Assembly: GCA_022484695.1 (NCBI GenBank)
Contig: JAKVKU010000014.1
Span: 22,850-86,849, forward strand
DNA length: 64,000 bases
From: Lactobacillus sp.
GTDB taxonomy: Bacteria > Bacillota > Bacilli > Lactobacillales > Lactobacillaceae
Direction of reading: 5' to 3'
The position numbers were made by a program, and so were the translations under genes. The notes beneath the pieces are model-generated. The model was not told the origin of the DNA, did no database searches, and saw only the letters and a program-made list of their open reading frames with translations. Below, in pieces: positions 52,816 to 61,302 of the stretch. Position 1 is the first letter of the stretch. Every line of letters begins with the position of its first letter.

Positions 52816-53562
52816 CTACATAACTTTGGCCAAAAAGGTCCGAGTACGGAAATTCTTCGAATGATTAAACAAATAATCCGGGGTACCAATATCGGCCACA
52901 TGGCCATTATCCATAAACAATATTTTATCCGCGATTTGCTGGGCAAAATCCATCTCATGGGTGACGATCACCATGGTCATGCCGGTTTTAGCTAGGCGTG
53001 TCATGACCCCTAGTACCTCCCCCACCATTTCTGGATCTAAGGCAGACGTGGGTTCATCAAACAACATGACCTCTGGCTGCATAGCCAAAGAACGGACAAT
53101 AGCTACCCGCTGTTGTTGGCCCCCGGACAAGGATTGGGGATAAGCATTAGCCTTTTCATCAAGGCCCACCTGCTTTAAGAGATCATGGGCATTATCAATG
53201 GCCTCAGCTTCAGATAGGAGTTTTAGTTTAATCGGGGCAAAGGTGATGTTCTCCAAAACACTTTTATGGGGAAATAAATTGAACTGTTGAAAGACCATCC
53301 CCATCTTGCGGCGACACAACTGCAATTCTTTTTTAGACAGTTGCCCTAAATTTTGCCCCTTGAACAACACATCCCCGGTGTAGTTCCCATCTAAATGATT
53401 GAGACAGCGCAGCAACGTGCTTTTACCGCCGCCGGAAGGCCCAATAATGACGACTTTTTCTTCTTTTTTCACAGCGAAATTGATGTCCTTGAGGACCATA
53501 TTTTGATCAAAGGCTTTTTTCAGGCCCCGAACTTCAATGATATTTTCAGTATCCGTCAACAT
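52816..53562 (-). CDS. Polar amino-acid ABC transporter ATP-binding protein
   Basis: About 248 residues. I chose the ATG at 53562 ([13 protein letters not shown]), 6-7 bp after GAGGAGG. Walker [10 protein letters not shown], signature [17 protein letters not shown], Walker [15 protein letters not shown] and H-loop VTHEMDF are present. It is the ATPase of the importer inside the guanidino operon and is distinct from glnQ at 4576. Confidence 0.93.
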   Translation of the reverse strand: MLTDTENIIEVRGLKKAFDQNMVLKDINFAVKKEEKVVIIGPSGGGKSTLLRCLNHLDGNYTGDVLFKGQNLGQLSKKELQLCRRKMGMVFQQFNLFPHKSVLENITFAPIKLKLLSEAEAIDNAHDLLKQVGLDEKANAYPQSLSGGQQQRVAIVRSLAMQPEVMLFDEPTSALDPEMVGEVLGVMTRLAKTGMTMVIVTHEMDFAQQIADKILFMDNGHVADIGTPDYLFNHSKNFRTRTFLAKVM

Positions 53563-53573
53563 TGACACCCTCC

Positions 53574-54260
53574 TCAGTTTAAAGCCACATATTTGCGACC
53601 CATGCGATTCTCAGCTAGTTTCAATAATTGTGATAAGACAAACGTGAGAACAAAATAAATGGCTGCGGCCACCAGCAAAGGCGGAATGAAGTTGTATAAG
53701 GTGCCGCCCACCCCCAGGGCTTGGGCAGTCACTTCTTGGACCCCAATATAAAATAAAACTGACGATTCCTTGATCAGGGAAATGAATTCATTACCCATGG
53801 CTGGTAAAATGTTGCGGACCGCTTGGGGCATGATAATGGAAAACAAAGTGGTGTTTTCACTCAACCCCAAGGAGATACCCGCTTCGGTTTGCCCCACGGC
53901 AATGGACATAATCCCCGAGCGAAAGATTTCAGCGGTATATGCCCCGGAGTTCACCCCTAAGGCAATGGAGCCGGGAATCACCCGGTCTAAGGATGAGCCT
54001 AAAAAACGAATATCCGGAATGGGCAACGCCTTGGACAAGACATAATAAATCAGCATCACTTGGATCATGGCCGGCGTGCCCCGAACAATGGCGATGTAAG
54101 TTTTTGCCAGCCAAGCAAAGGGTTTAAATTTGGACAGGTTCATGGCAACCACCACTAATCCTAATAAAATCCCGATACAAATCCCAATCAGTGAGATGAC
54201 CACCGTCTGGGCCGCCCCTTGGATAAACACTGGGTAATATTGCTGTAAGAAATCAAACAT
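53574..54260 (-). CDS. Polar amino-acid ABC transporter permease
   Basis: 228 residues, HisM family, about five membrane helices. The EAA loop reads [22 protein letters not shown] (two overlapping halves, around residues 128-149). It is the only permease in this operon, so it should work as a homodimer, unlike the transporter at 2.4-5.3 kb. AAGAAGG precedes ATG. Confidence 0.92.
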   Translation of the reverse strand: MFDFLQQYYPVFIQGAAQTVVISLIGICIGILLGLVVVAMNLSKFKPFAWLAKTYIAIVRGTPAMIQVMLIYYVLSKALPIPDIRFLGSSLDRVIPGSIALGVNSGAYTAEIFRSGIMSIAVGQTEAGISLGLSENTTLFSIIMPQAVRNILPAMGNEFISLIKESSVLFYIGVQEVTAQALGVGGTLYNFIPPLLVAAAIYFVLTFVLSQLLKLAENRMGRKYVALN

Positions 54261-54281
54261 AGCGCTGACCTTCTTTCAAAG

Positions 54282-55118
54282 TTACTTGCCGTATTTCAAC
54301 TGGGTATTTTGTGCTTGCGTAAATAGGGTCTTCAAGTCGCCATTTTTCTGCAGCTTAGCTAAGGTCTTGTTGGTCTGTTTGATCAAGGCTTTATCCCCCT
54401 TACGGCCAGCAATATTAATGGTGCGGTTTTGCTTAGGTGTGGTGAGTTTCAGCTTGGCCACCCCGTAAATTTTAGGATATTGCTTGGTATAGTTGGCGGC
54501 GATGGCATTTTCGGCCACGACCCCAGCTAAATTCCCCTGTTTTAGTTCGGTAGTCAAACTGGTAAACCGACCCTCTGTCACCAGTTGCGCCCCGCTTAAT
54601 TGGGCTTTAGCAATGGCTTGTTGGGTGGTACTTTGTTGGACGCCGACTTGCTTACCCTTCACATCGGCAGCGGTTTTATATTTGTTGATGTCTTTTTTCT
54701 GCACCAGCAATACGTTTTGAACATCATAGTAAGAATCAGAGAAAGCCACGGCCTTTTCCCGCTCCGGGGTGGGCACCATCCCCGCTAAAATCAAATCAAT
54801 TTTGCCATCCTGTAATTCCGGGATCAAAGAAGTGAATTCTGTGTTGACGATTTTTAATTTCACCCCTAAATCATCAGCGATTTTTTGGGCAATCAACATG
54901 TCATACCCGGCAACTTGGCTTTTACCATTCTTCATAATGGGGAATTCAAAGGGAGGATAGTCCGCAGACGTCCCCACCACCAAGGTCTTGCTGTCTTTAA
55001 TCTTTTGGACACTTTGGTCAGCGGCGTAACTGGTAGGGGTACTGGTGGTCAAACTCAGCACGATGGCTGCAAGCATAGCTAGTAAACCGGCAATTATTAC
55101 TTTTGTGCGTTTCGTCAT
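54282..55118 (-). CDS. Amino-acid ABC transporter substrate-binding protein without lipobox
   Basis: 278 residues, SBP family 3 (VVGTSADYPPFEF, then GMVPTPEREKAVAFSDSYYD). The N-terminus is a signal sequence ending near Y-A-A (about 31-33), but no Cys occurs anywhere near it. The protein is therefore either tethered by an uncleaved signal or released, unlike the lipoprotein at 3738. The ligand is unknown; the operon suggests an arginine-like or guanidino/amino acid. AGGAGG precedes ATG. Confidence 0.9.
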   Translation of the reverse strand: MTKRTKVIIAGLLAMLAAIVLSLTTSTPTSYAADQSVQKIKDSKTLVVGTSADYPPFEFPIMKNGKSQVAGYDMLIAQKIADDLGVKLKIVNTEFTSLIPELQDGKIDLILAGMVPTPEREKAVAFSDSYYDVQNVLLVQKKDINKYKTAADVKGKQVGVQQSTTQQAIAKAQLSGAQLVTEGRFTSLTTELKQGNLAGVVAENAIAANYTKQYPKIYGVAKLKLTTPKQNRTINIAGRKGDKALIKQTNKTLAKLQKNGDLKTLFTQAQNTQLKYGK

Positions 55119-55153
55119 TTTGAATTCCTCCTATTTTCCCAACAAGCTGTTTA

Positions 55154-55993
55154 TTAGATGCGGTGCAGTGGAAAGGTCATGCAGTGGGGCCCACCGCCGG
55201 CTTTGAGTAATTCGGTAATGGCCACAGGGATCACCTGCATGCCATGGTCTTCAAGGGCTTGATTGACCTGAGTGTTTTGGGCCAAGGAGATGACCCGCTT
55301 AGCTCCCAGACTTTGTAAGTTACAACCGTGTTTAAAAATGGCGGCTTCAGACACGGGGATCACCTCAATGTCTAATTGTTGTAGTAAATTTTTAAAGGCG
55401 TTGGGTAGGCCTTGAAGATAGGCCACGGCCAAATGATCATCCACCAAGTTGAAGCACATATCCAAATGCAAGTAAGCTGATTTAGCCGGCACTTCAACCA
55501 CGTGGTAGCCATAATCTGCTAGCCCAGATTTGATCTCCAAAAAGCCTTGATGATCGGTGCGGTCCAGCGTGCCAATGGCAATCGTATCCTCATTTAAAAA
55601 AGCAAAATCCCCGCCTTCAAAATAGCCTTTCTCCACGGCAAAGAGTTTGGGGATACCCAAGGCCGCCATTTTTTGGGCATAGGCTTTTCTTTCTGAAAAA
55701 CGAATGGGTTTGCGGAAGCGGCCCAGGATATAGCCTTCTTTCACACAGCCGCCGAAATCCCGGGCAAAGACTGAATTGGACATATTGTCCGCCGGGGTCA
55801 ATTCCTCAACCCTGATGCCTTCAGCTTGATATACCGCTAACAGAGCTTGGTATTCGGCCATAACTTTAGCCTGATCCACGGGTAGATTGGCATATTGATT
55901 AGAAATTTGATTGATCGGCGCCACATAGCGTAAATCCGTTGGTGGACACGTCAAAACTCTGGTTAAAACGCCCGTCCCATTTTTCACTAACAT
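55154..55993 (-). CDS. Guanidine-group hydrolase (DDAH / arginine deiminase superfamily)
   Basis: 279 residues of the amidinotransferase pentein fold. Landmarks are the Asp in NSVFARDFGG (about 72-81), FEGGDF (about 124-129), the catalytic His in YLHLDMCF (about 175-182) and the nucleophile Cys in GGGPHCMTFPL (about 266-276). The C-terminal motif resembles arginine deiminase, but the ~120-residue helical insert of ArcA is missing; size and fold fit dimethylarginine dimethylaminohydrolase. It should hydrolyse a guanidino or ureido group. It lies 7 bp after the RocB-like gene. Confidence 0.85.
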   Translation of the reverse strand: MLVKNGTGVLTRVLTCPPTDLRYVAPINQISNQYANLPVDQAKVMAEYQALLAVYQAEGIRVEELTPADNMSNSVFARDFGGCVKEGYILGRFRKPIRFSERKAYAQKMAALGIPKLFAVEKGYFEGGDFAFLNEDTIAIGTLDRTDHQGFLEIKSGLADYGYHVVEVPAKSAYLHLDMCFNLVDDHLAVAYLQGLPNAFKNLLQQLDIEVIPVSEAAIFKHGCNLQSLGAKRVISLAQNTQVNQALEDHGMQVIPVAITELLKAGGGPHCMTFPLHRI

Positions 55994-56000
55994 ATTGCCA

Positions 56001-57665
56001 TCACACTCCTTTGGCCCAAGTTAATTGGGTGAAATTACGAATCAAATTGGGTAATATCCCGAAACTGTAAGGCTTATAGACCCGCTCTTTCCAGGTATGG
56101 GCCCCTTTGCCATAAACCCCAATGTCCACCGCCGGGATCGCCAGGTCTCTGATTTGGGCGTAGGGCAAGGGATACAACTGGGCCATCAGGGGAAAATTCA
56201 AGGCTAACTTTTGAATTTCAGTCTCAGATTCACTGATGGCAAAATAACTGCTGTCTGACAAGAATGGAAAGAACTTTTTCAGTACAAATTGATCAGGTGT
56301 TCCACATTGGGCAGCCATGGCTTGTAAATCCCGATAAATTTTACTGTCTTCGGCCACATAGTTATGGGGACAAAATGGCGGGGCGATGAACAGCACCACT
56401 TTGGGCGTGGTATCATTGGCGGCCTGGTCGAGATAATTGATCAATTCAAACCCAATCTGGCGTTTATCCATATCGCCATGTTCGTGGGTAAAGGCCTTGA
56501 TCAATTTTGCCGTCCGGATCCCCTGATGATTTAAATGTTGGATATATTCCTGATAGGTATAAACTGCCAAGTGCCGGGTTTGCTTTGTCTGGGGCACGTT
56601 TAAGCGACGCTGGTAATTGGTTTCCCGGGTATCCATGTCCCGGGTTAATTGCCCACACCGGGCTTGGACCGCTTGTTTCATTTGGGCCATGATTTGGTAA
56701 ACCGGTCGCTGATAAGTAAAGGTATTAAAATACATATATGTGGTCTTGGCAGTTTGCACGTTATAGAAGTCTTTTTGATCCCGTAACATGAGACAAGAAG
56801 ACGGCAAAATCTCTTCATTGGGGATGGCTTCCACCAAATCGGGATTGTTATTGACCAATAAGTTGATGGCACTGGCCACCATTGTTGAATCAATCCCACC
56901 GTAAGTATTGCCCACATGGGTTTCTTCGCCCTTGATGTAAAAACAGGTCAGTACTTTGCCAGCGGCGCCGTAATAAATATATTTTTGCGTATCATTTTCA
57001 TATTTGGGACTGATAAAATCAGTGTTGATAGCCACCGTGTAATTAAGTTGATATTTCATTTTCAAACGCATTAATTCTGGAATAGCATTGACCACCCCGC
57101 TATGATCATTTTCCTCTACGCAATTACCCATGAATAATAGATTACCCTGCTGTTCTTTTGGATGTTCACTGAAATAAAGGATGTTATTGATATGGACCGC
57201 ATCCCCGCTCTTCATATCTAAGGCGCCCCGGCCAAAGAGCCAGTCCTTAGATTGGGCATCCTTTTGAATATCGGCATCCTGGGTATAGTTTTGAAAATAG
57301 GCCGCCAGTTCATCCGGGGTAAAGGCCGCGGTCTTAAGACTGCCAAAGTCGGCCACCCCCACTGTGTCAAAATGGGCATGGTAGATCACCGTGTCGTGGG
57401 CCCCGGGCTTGGGCAAAAAGGCAAAGACATTCTCCCGCCCCAAGTCATCTCCGGGAAGTTTTTGGGTCCACACCCATTGGGGATGGATTTGAAATATAGG
57501 AAAACTCCGAAAAATCCCCTCAATGACCTTGGCAATATCTAATTCCCCCGCAGTGCCATTGACACTGGGGACGCGGACCAAGATACGGGTCAACAATTCA
57601 ATCCGTTTAGCTTCTGACAGTTGCGCCAATTGTTCGTAAACATTTACAGTCTTTGATTCATACAT
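56001..57665 (-). CDS. rocB: RocB-like M20-family peptidase
   Basis: About 554 residues. The ATG at 57665 (MYESKTVNVYEQLAQLS) follows GGGGTGA. M20 metal-site motifs are YHAHFDTVGVADFG, GRGALDMKSGD (about 192-202) and GNCVEENDHSGV. The protein matches in length and pattern RocB of Bacillus, encoded in the arginine-degradation regulon but of unproven reaction. As the first gene of the operon it may release the true substrate from a peptide or amide conjugate. The extended ~150-residue C-terminal part is typical of RocB and not of ordinary M20 peptidases. Confidence 0.88.
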   Translation of the reverse strand: MYESKTVNVYEQLAQLSEAKRIELLTRILVRVPSVNGTAGELDIAKVIEGIFRSFPIFQIHPQWVWTQKLPGDDLGRENVFAFLPKPGAHDTVIYHAHFDTVGVADFGSLKTAAFTPDELAAYFQNYTQDADIQKDAQSKDWLFGRGALDMKSGDAVHINNILYFSEHPKEQQGNLLFMGNCVEENDHSGVVNAIPELMRLKMKYQLNYTVAINTDFISPKYENDTQKYIYYGAAGKVLTCFYIKGEETHVGNTYGGIDSTMVASAINLLVNNNPDLVEAIPNEEILPSSCLMLRDQKDFYNVQTAKTTYMYFNTFTYQRPVYQIMAQMKQAVQARCGQLTRDMDTRETNYQRRLNVPQTKQTRHLAVYTYQEYIQHLNHQGIRTAKLIKAFTHEHGDMDKRQIGFELINYLDQAANDTTPKVVLFIAPPFCPHNYVAEDSKIYRDLQAMAAQCGTPDQFVLKKFFPFLSDSSYFAISESETEIQKLALNFPLMAQLYPLPYAQIRDLAIPAVDIGVYGKGAHTWKERVYKPYSFGILPNLIRNFTQLTWAKGV

Positions 57666-58156
57666 GCAATCACCCCATCCATCCAAATTACTTTTAGACA
57701 AATATGCAGCCAATTCACAATTTTGTATTTTAATCGGCTGTTGCGTCGTAAGCTTGCTCACTGGCGTTGTTAACAACTTAATTGATTCAAGTAGCACTGT
57801 CAAACTGATATGTTAGTTTACATCACACAAAATCATAAAATCAGATCAATGTCTGACGCCTACATTTTAAATCCTTAGGTCAATCCTTTAGATTTGCCAA
57901 CAATTCACTTTATTAGGCTTCAAAAGAAATAATATCTTGTAACTTTTTGTGACATACTTACACAACAACTGTATTTATGAATTTTATTGAATTTTTAAAC
58001 ACTTTATAACGCTTTACGTGAATATTTTAAGCAATATCGGCCTTGATATTAAAATTACTGTATGTTCTATTTTTGGTGTCATTCCAGGTTAAATTTGAGC
58101 GAAAAAAATACAACCTGCTCAAAAACCAACAGGTTGTATGCTTTCAATTTACTTTT
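57666..58156. other. Intergenic region upstream of the guanidino operon
   Basis: These 491 bp hold the operon's promoter region and the glycosyltransferase terminator. A sequence TATGAATTTTATTGAATT at 57976-57993 has one good ARG-box half (T-n-T-G-n-A-T), but the other half is poor. No clear promoter pair or gene was found. Confidence 0.5.
58102..58140 (-). terminator. Terminator of the glycosyltransferase gene
   Basis: On the minus strand ATACAACCTG pairs with CAGGTTGTAT and is followed by a T run. Confidence 0.88.
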
Positions 58157-58912
58157 TCAGTGGCGCAAGCTATTCCGGGCAATCTCCCCCATTTTGGCGA
58201 AGACTTCTTCTTCTTGGACCCGCATTTTATAGGTACGGGAGTGGATGGTACTGCCGGGGCGATTAACTTTGTGATAGAGGGCTTTGGCGTAATAGACAAA
58301 CTTGTTGCCCGCCGCCGCGGCTTCCGTGGTGAACAAGTAGTCTTCGGCGATTTGTAATTGGGTGTCAAAGCGCACGTTGGCATCATTTAACAGGCTGCGC
58401 CGGAAGGCCTTGTTCCAAATGTACCCCCCAACTTCGGTGCCGTGACGGGTCACGGAGTCTAACATGTTGGTCTTGCTGATTTCATCCCAGCGGGTGAAAC
58501 GCAGGCGGTCAAAGCTGCGATAGCTGACCGGGCCAAACCAAGTATAGCCCACGGCGGCAATATCAGCTGAATAGTTGATGAGCCCCTCGGCTAACTTGCT
58601 GGCGTATTCGGGATCCACTTGGTCATCCCCATCCACAAAGGCCACCCCGATACCCGTGGCGGCCTCAATGCCGGCGTTTCTAGCTGCGGAAGCCCCCTCG
58701 TGTTCTGGCAGTTGGATGAGTTCAAATTGGGGATGGGCGTTACTGAAGTCTTGGGCGATAGCCAGGGTATCATCGCTGGAGTGATCGTCCACCAAAATAA
58801 CATGATAATTATCATAATCCTGCTTGGCTAAATTAGCCAAACTTTTCTCTAAATAACCGCTCAAATTGTACATCGGGACAACAATATCCAATAAAGTCTC
58901 CAGGTTTGCCAT
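58157..58912 (-). CDS. Glycosyltransferase family 2
   Basis: 251 residues with a GT-A fold. The N-terminal DIVVPMYNLSGYLEKSL, the DDHSSDDT loop (about 41-48), EGASAARNAGIEAA and the metal-binding D-G-D-D in VAFVDGDDQ (about 92-100) are all present. It has no membrane helices. Such enzymes add sugars to wall polysaccharides, teichoic acids or glycolipids; the acceptor is unknown. It lies 93 bp downstream of napA on the same strand but has its own terminator and no other polysaccharide genes nearby. Confidence 0.9.
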   Translation of the reverse strand: MANLETLLDIVVPMYNLSGYLEKSLANLAKQDYDNYHVILVDDHSSDDTLAIAQDFSNAHPQFELIQLPEHEGASAARNAGIEAATGIGVAFVDGDDQVDPEYASKLAEGLINYSADIAAVGYTWFGPVSYRSFDRLRFTRWDEISKTNMLDSVTRHGTEVGGYIWNKAFRRSLLNDANVRFDTQLQIAEDYLFTTEAAAAGNKFVYYAKALYHKVNRPGSTIHSRTYKMRVQEEEVFAKMGEIARNSLRH

Positions 58913-59005
58913 TATCCCTGCCTCTTTTCTTTAGATAAAACTGCGTGTGTATGGTCAAGCGTGGCGTGAGGTCTGCATATCACTATTATAGTTGATTATC
59001 GCCTG

Positions 59006-60163
59006 CTATTTCAAAGATTTAGCATTGCCCTTGGGCACACCTAGCTTAATTAGAAATGGCGCGATCAAAGTGGTCAAAATAATGGCGGTGACGATGGCGG
59101 AATAATAGTCTGTTGATAATAATTTTGCTTGAAAACCGATTTGTGCGATAATCAAGGCCATTTCCCCCCGGGAGACCATCCCCGCCCCCACTAGATAAGC
59201 TTGACGGTTGTCAAAATGGGCGAACTTAGCACCTAAGGCGGCCCCCACTAATTTCATGACCGTGGCCACCACCGTTAAGACGATAATCAAGACAATGTCC
59301 TGGCGCAGGCCCACTAAAGTCATGTTTAGGCCAATGCTTACAAAGAACACGGGGATGAAAATCCCATAGCCGATGGGTTGAATATTGCGGTCTACTTCTG
59401 TCTTCGCCTTGGTCTGACCAATAGCAATACCGGCAAAAAAGGCCCCCACGACTGCACTCAAGCCGGCCAAATCAGCCACATAGGCCAGGGAGAAACATAA
59501 CATGATGGCCATCAAAGTACGGGCCTGGGGCACAAATAACTTGTCGGCGATGCCCACCAGATAAGGGGTGACAAACTTCACCAAGAGATAAACCCCGACG
59601 AAATATAACAACTGCCATACAAAGGTTAACCCCAGACTTTGCTGACTGCCCCCGGTGCCCAGCAAACTCACCATCACGCTGAGCATCAGCACCGCCAGGA
59701 TGTCGTCCACCACCGCCGCGCCCAAAATCGTGGATCCAGCTTGGCCTTTGAGCAAGTCCAGTTCCTTTAAAACCGCCACGGATATGGAAACCGAGGTAGC
59801 CGCAAAAATGACCCCGATGAAAATATTTTCTTGGCCATGGATACCAAACAACTCGCCCACGGCCATGGTCCCCGCCACGGGGAAAATAACCCCTAGCACA
59901 GCCACCAACACACTGGGGCCAAAGTATTTTTTCAACAGGGTTAAATTGCTTTCCAGACCGGCCATGAACATGAGGATGACCACGCCTAATTCGGAAAAGA
60001 TGTGGATGAAATTGTTGGGCTGGAGCCAATTTAACAGGGCTGGACCCAGGAGGATGCCCACTAGGAGTTGGCCGATGACCCCGGGGATGCCAATGCGGGT
60101 ACTGAAGTGGCCAATGATGGTGGTGGTGATCAAGATGAGCAGTAAGCTGCCTAAAAATGCCAT
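59006..60163 (-). CDS. napA: Na+(K+)/H+ antiporter, CPA2 family
   Basis: 385 residues with about 11-12 membrane helices and no cytosolic TrkA domain. The family pattern is seen in IPGVIGQLLVGILLGPALLNW near the N-terminus and in the ion-binding helix AATSVSISVAVLKELDLL followed by GAAVVDDILAVLML (about 150-163, D-D pair). It exchanges cytosolic Na+ or K+ for protons. An unusual terminator lies in its short 5' leader. AGAAAGGAAG precedes ATG. Confidence 0.92.
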   Translation of the reverse strand: MAFLGSLLLILITTTIIGHFSTRIGIPGVIGQLLVGILLGPALLNWLQPNNFIHIFSELGVVILMFMAGLESNLTLLKKYFGPSVLVAVLGVIFPVAGTMAVGELFGIHGQENIFIGVIFAATSVSISVAVLKELDLLKGQAGSTILGAAVVDDILAVLMLSVMVSLLGTGGSQQSLGLTFVWQLLYFVGVYLLVKFVTPYLVGIADKLFVPQARTLMAIMLCFSLAYVADLAGLSAVVGAFFAGIAIGQTKAKTEVDRNIQPIGYGIFIPVFFVSIGLNMTLVGLRQDIVLIIVLTVVATVMKLVGAALGAKFAHFDNRQAYLVGAGMVSRGEMALIIAQIGFQAKLLSTDYYSAIVTAIILTTLIAPFLIKLGVPKGNAKSLK

Positions 60164-60183
60164 AAAATCTTCCTTTCTGAATT

Positions 60184-60239
60184 AAAAAAAGCCCAAAGAT
60201 ATGTCCCTCACACCCCTGAGTGGACAAATCCTTGAGCTT
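60184..60239 (-). terminator. Terminator/attenuator in the napA leader
   Basis: On the minus strand AAGCTCAAGGATTTGTCC pairs with GGGACATATCTTTGGGCTT (one mismatch, two G-U), topped by CTCA/TGAG and followed by seven T. No minus-strand gene precedes it: the next gene is on the other strand. It must therefore act on the napA transcript, ending about 20 bp before the start codon. Confidence 0.8.
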
Positions 60240-60271
60240 AGTCAACCGAACAAACTTATTTATTTAATTAT

Positions 60272-60300
60272 ATTATAGCATATTGGTTCTACTTCGTCAG
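60272..60300 (-). promoter_or_regulatory. napA promoter
   Basis: On the minus strand CTGACG (-35), 17 bp, then TATAAT preceded by TGC (extended -10). Transcription would start near 60265, giving only about 25 bases before the attenuator hairpin. Confidence 0.6.
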
Positions 60301-60438
60301 GGCAAGTTGACCAGGATTTTAGATTGTTCCTACTCACTTACATCAGCGCTGGTGCTTTAGAAAATAACGGCGTTCTGATTTTCCTTCCCTTTCAGGCGCT
60401 AAAAAGTGCTAAAATAACTGAAAGGAGATGTTCATTTA

Positions 60439-61251
60439 ATGAAACTTGCGATGTATAAAAACAAGCCAATCGTTGTGACGGAAAACCCCACACAAATCAC
60501 TTACCAACCTATTACCAATGCCTACGATATCCGGGATATCCTTTCTGGACCCCGGGCGTTAGCTTTGGGTGATCCTGACATTTTGACCGACCTGCATGAT
60601 TTATCAGCCCCAATTGAGAATCCGAGACAGGTCTTTGCCGTGGGCTTCAATTTTGCTGATCATATGGCCGAATTACATACAAAGGCCCCAAAAGAGCCCA
60701 ATATTTTCACGAAATATCCCAGCTCCATCACCGGCCCTTATCCCACCGTTCAGGTCCAAGGTGAACAAACTGACTGGGAAACCGAATTAGTGGTAGTTGT
60801 GGGTCAAGGTGGCCGCAATATTAAACCTGAAGATGCTGCTAAGCATATTGGCGGTTATATGGTGGGCGAAGATCTCACCGATCGGCGCCTGCAATTTGCC
60901 AATACAGATCCCCAATTTGGTCTATCCAAATCCTACGCTAACTTTTCACCAGTCGGTCCTTGGTTAACTACCCCAGATAGTCTGGAAGATGTGAATACGT
61001 TGCAATTAACCACCAGTTTAAATGGGGTTGAAAAGCAAAAGGCTAACTTGCTGGACTTAATCTTTGATGGGGCAGCTTTAGTCAGCTATCTATCCGGCAT
61101 CGTGGCATTATACCCCGGCGATTTGATTTTCACCGGAACTCCCGGTGGTGTGGGCGTGGGCCGCAAGCCGCAAGAATTTATTAAACCTGGTGATACCTTA
61201 GTTGGTGAAATCCAACAATTAGGGCGGCTGGAAATGAACTTTACTGCTTAA
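60439..61251 (+). CDS. Fumarylacetoacetate hydrolase family protein
   Basis: 270 residues. The FAH fold is indicated by VFAVGFNFADHMAEL (about 68-82), the metal-binding Glu pair region DWETELVVVVG (about 112-122) and GEDLTDRRLQF, then GDLIFTGTPGGVGVGR near residue 230. Members hydrolyse or decarboxylate acylpyruvates, oxaloacetate or 2-hydroxy-dienoates. No aromatic-degradation genes lie nearby, so acylpyruvase or oxaloacetate-decarboxylase activity is more plausible than a catabolic ring-cleavage role. It is a single gene with AAAGGAGATG ahead of ATG. Confidence 0.9.
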   Translation: MKLAMYKNKPIVVTENPTQITYQPITNAYDIRDILSGPRALALGDPDILTDLHDLSAPIENPRQVFAVGFNFADHMAELHTKAPKEPNIFTKYPSSITGPYPTVQVQGEQTDWETELVVVVGQGGRNIKPEDAAKHIGGYMVGEDLTDRRLQFANTDPQFGLSKSYANFSPVGPWLTTPDSLEDVNTLQLTTSLNGVEKQKANLLDLIFDGAALVSYLSGIVALYPGDLIFTGTPGGVGVGRKPQEFIKPGDTLVGEIQQLGRLEMNFTA

Positions 61252-61266
61252 TCAAAATTAACTTAG

Positions 61267-61295
61267 AACGTCTTGAATTTTTTCAAGGCGTTTTT
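61267..61295 (+). terminator. Terminator of the FAH-family gene
   Basis: ACGTCTTGAA and TTCAAGGCGT form the stem (one G-U), followed by TTTT. Confidence 0.85.
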
Positions 61296-61302
61296 GTTTG
61301 GG

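Noticed and set aside
57976..57993. ARG-box-like sequence upstream of the guanidino operon
   Set aside because: Only one half matches well and it lies ~310 bp from the first gene in AT-rich DNA. It would be worth revisiting if ArgR binding were found.
59472..60245. Long 257-codon minus-strand frame overlapping napA
   Set aside because: It runs in another frame of the same strand as napA, has His/Pro/Gly-biased composition and no ribosome-binding site, and starts inside the leader hairpin region.
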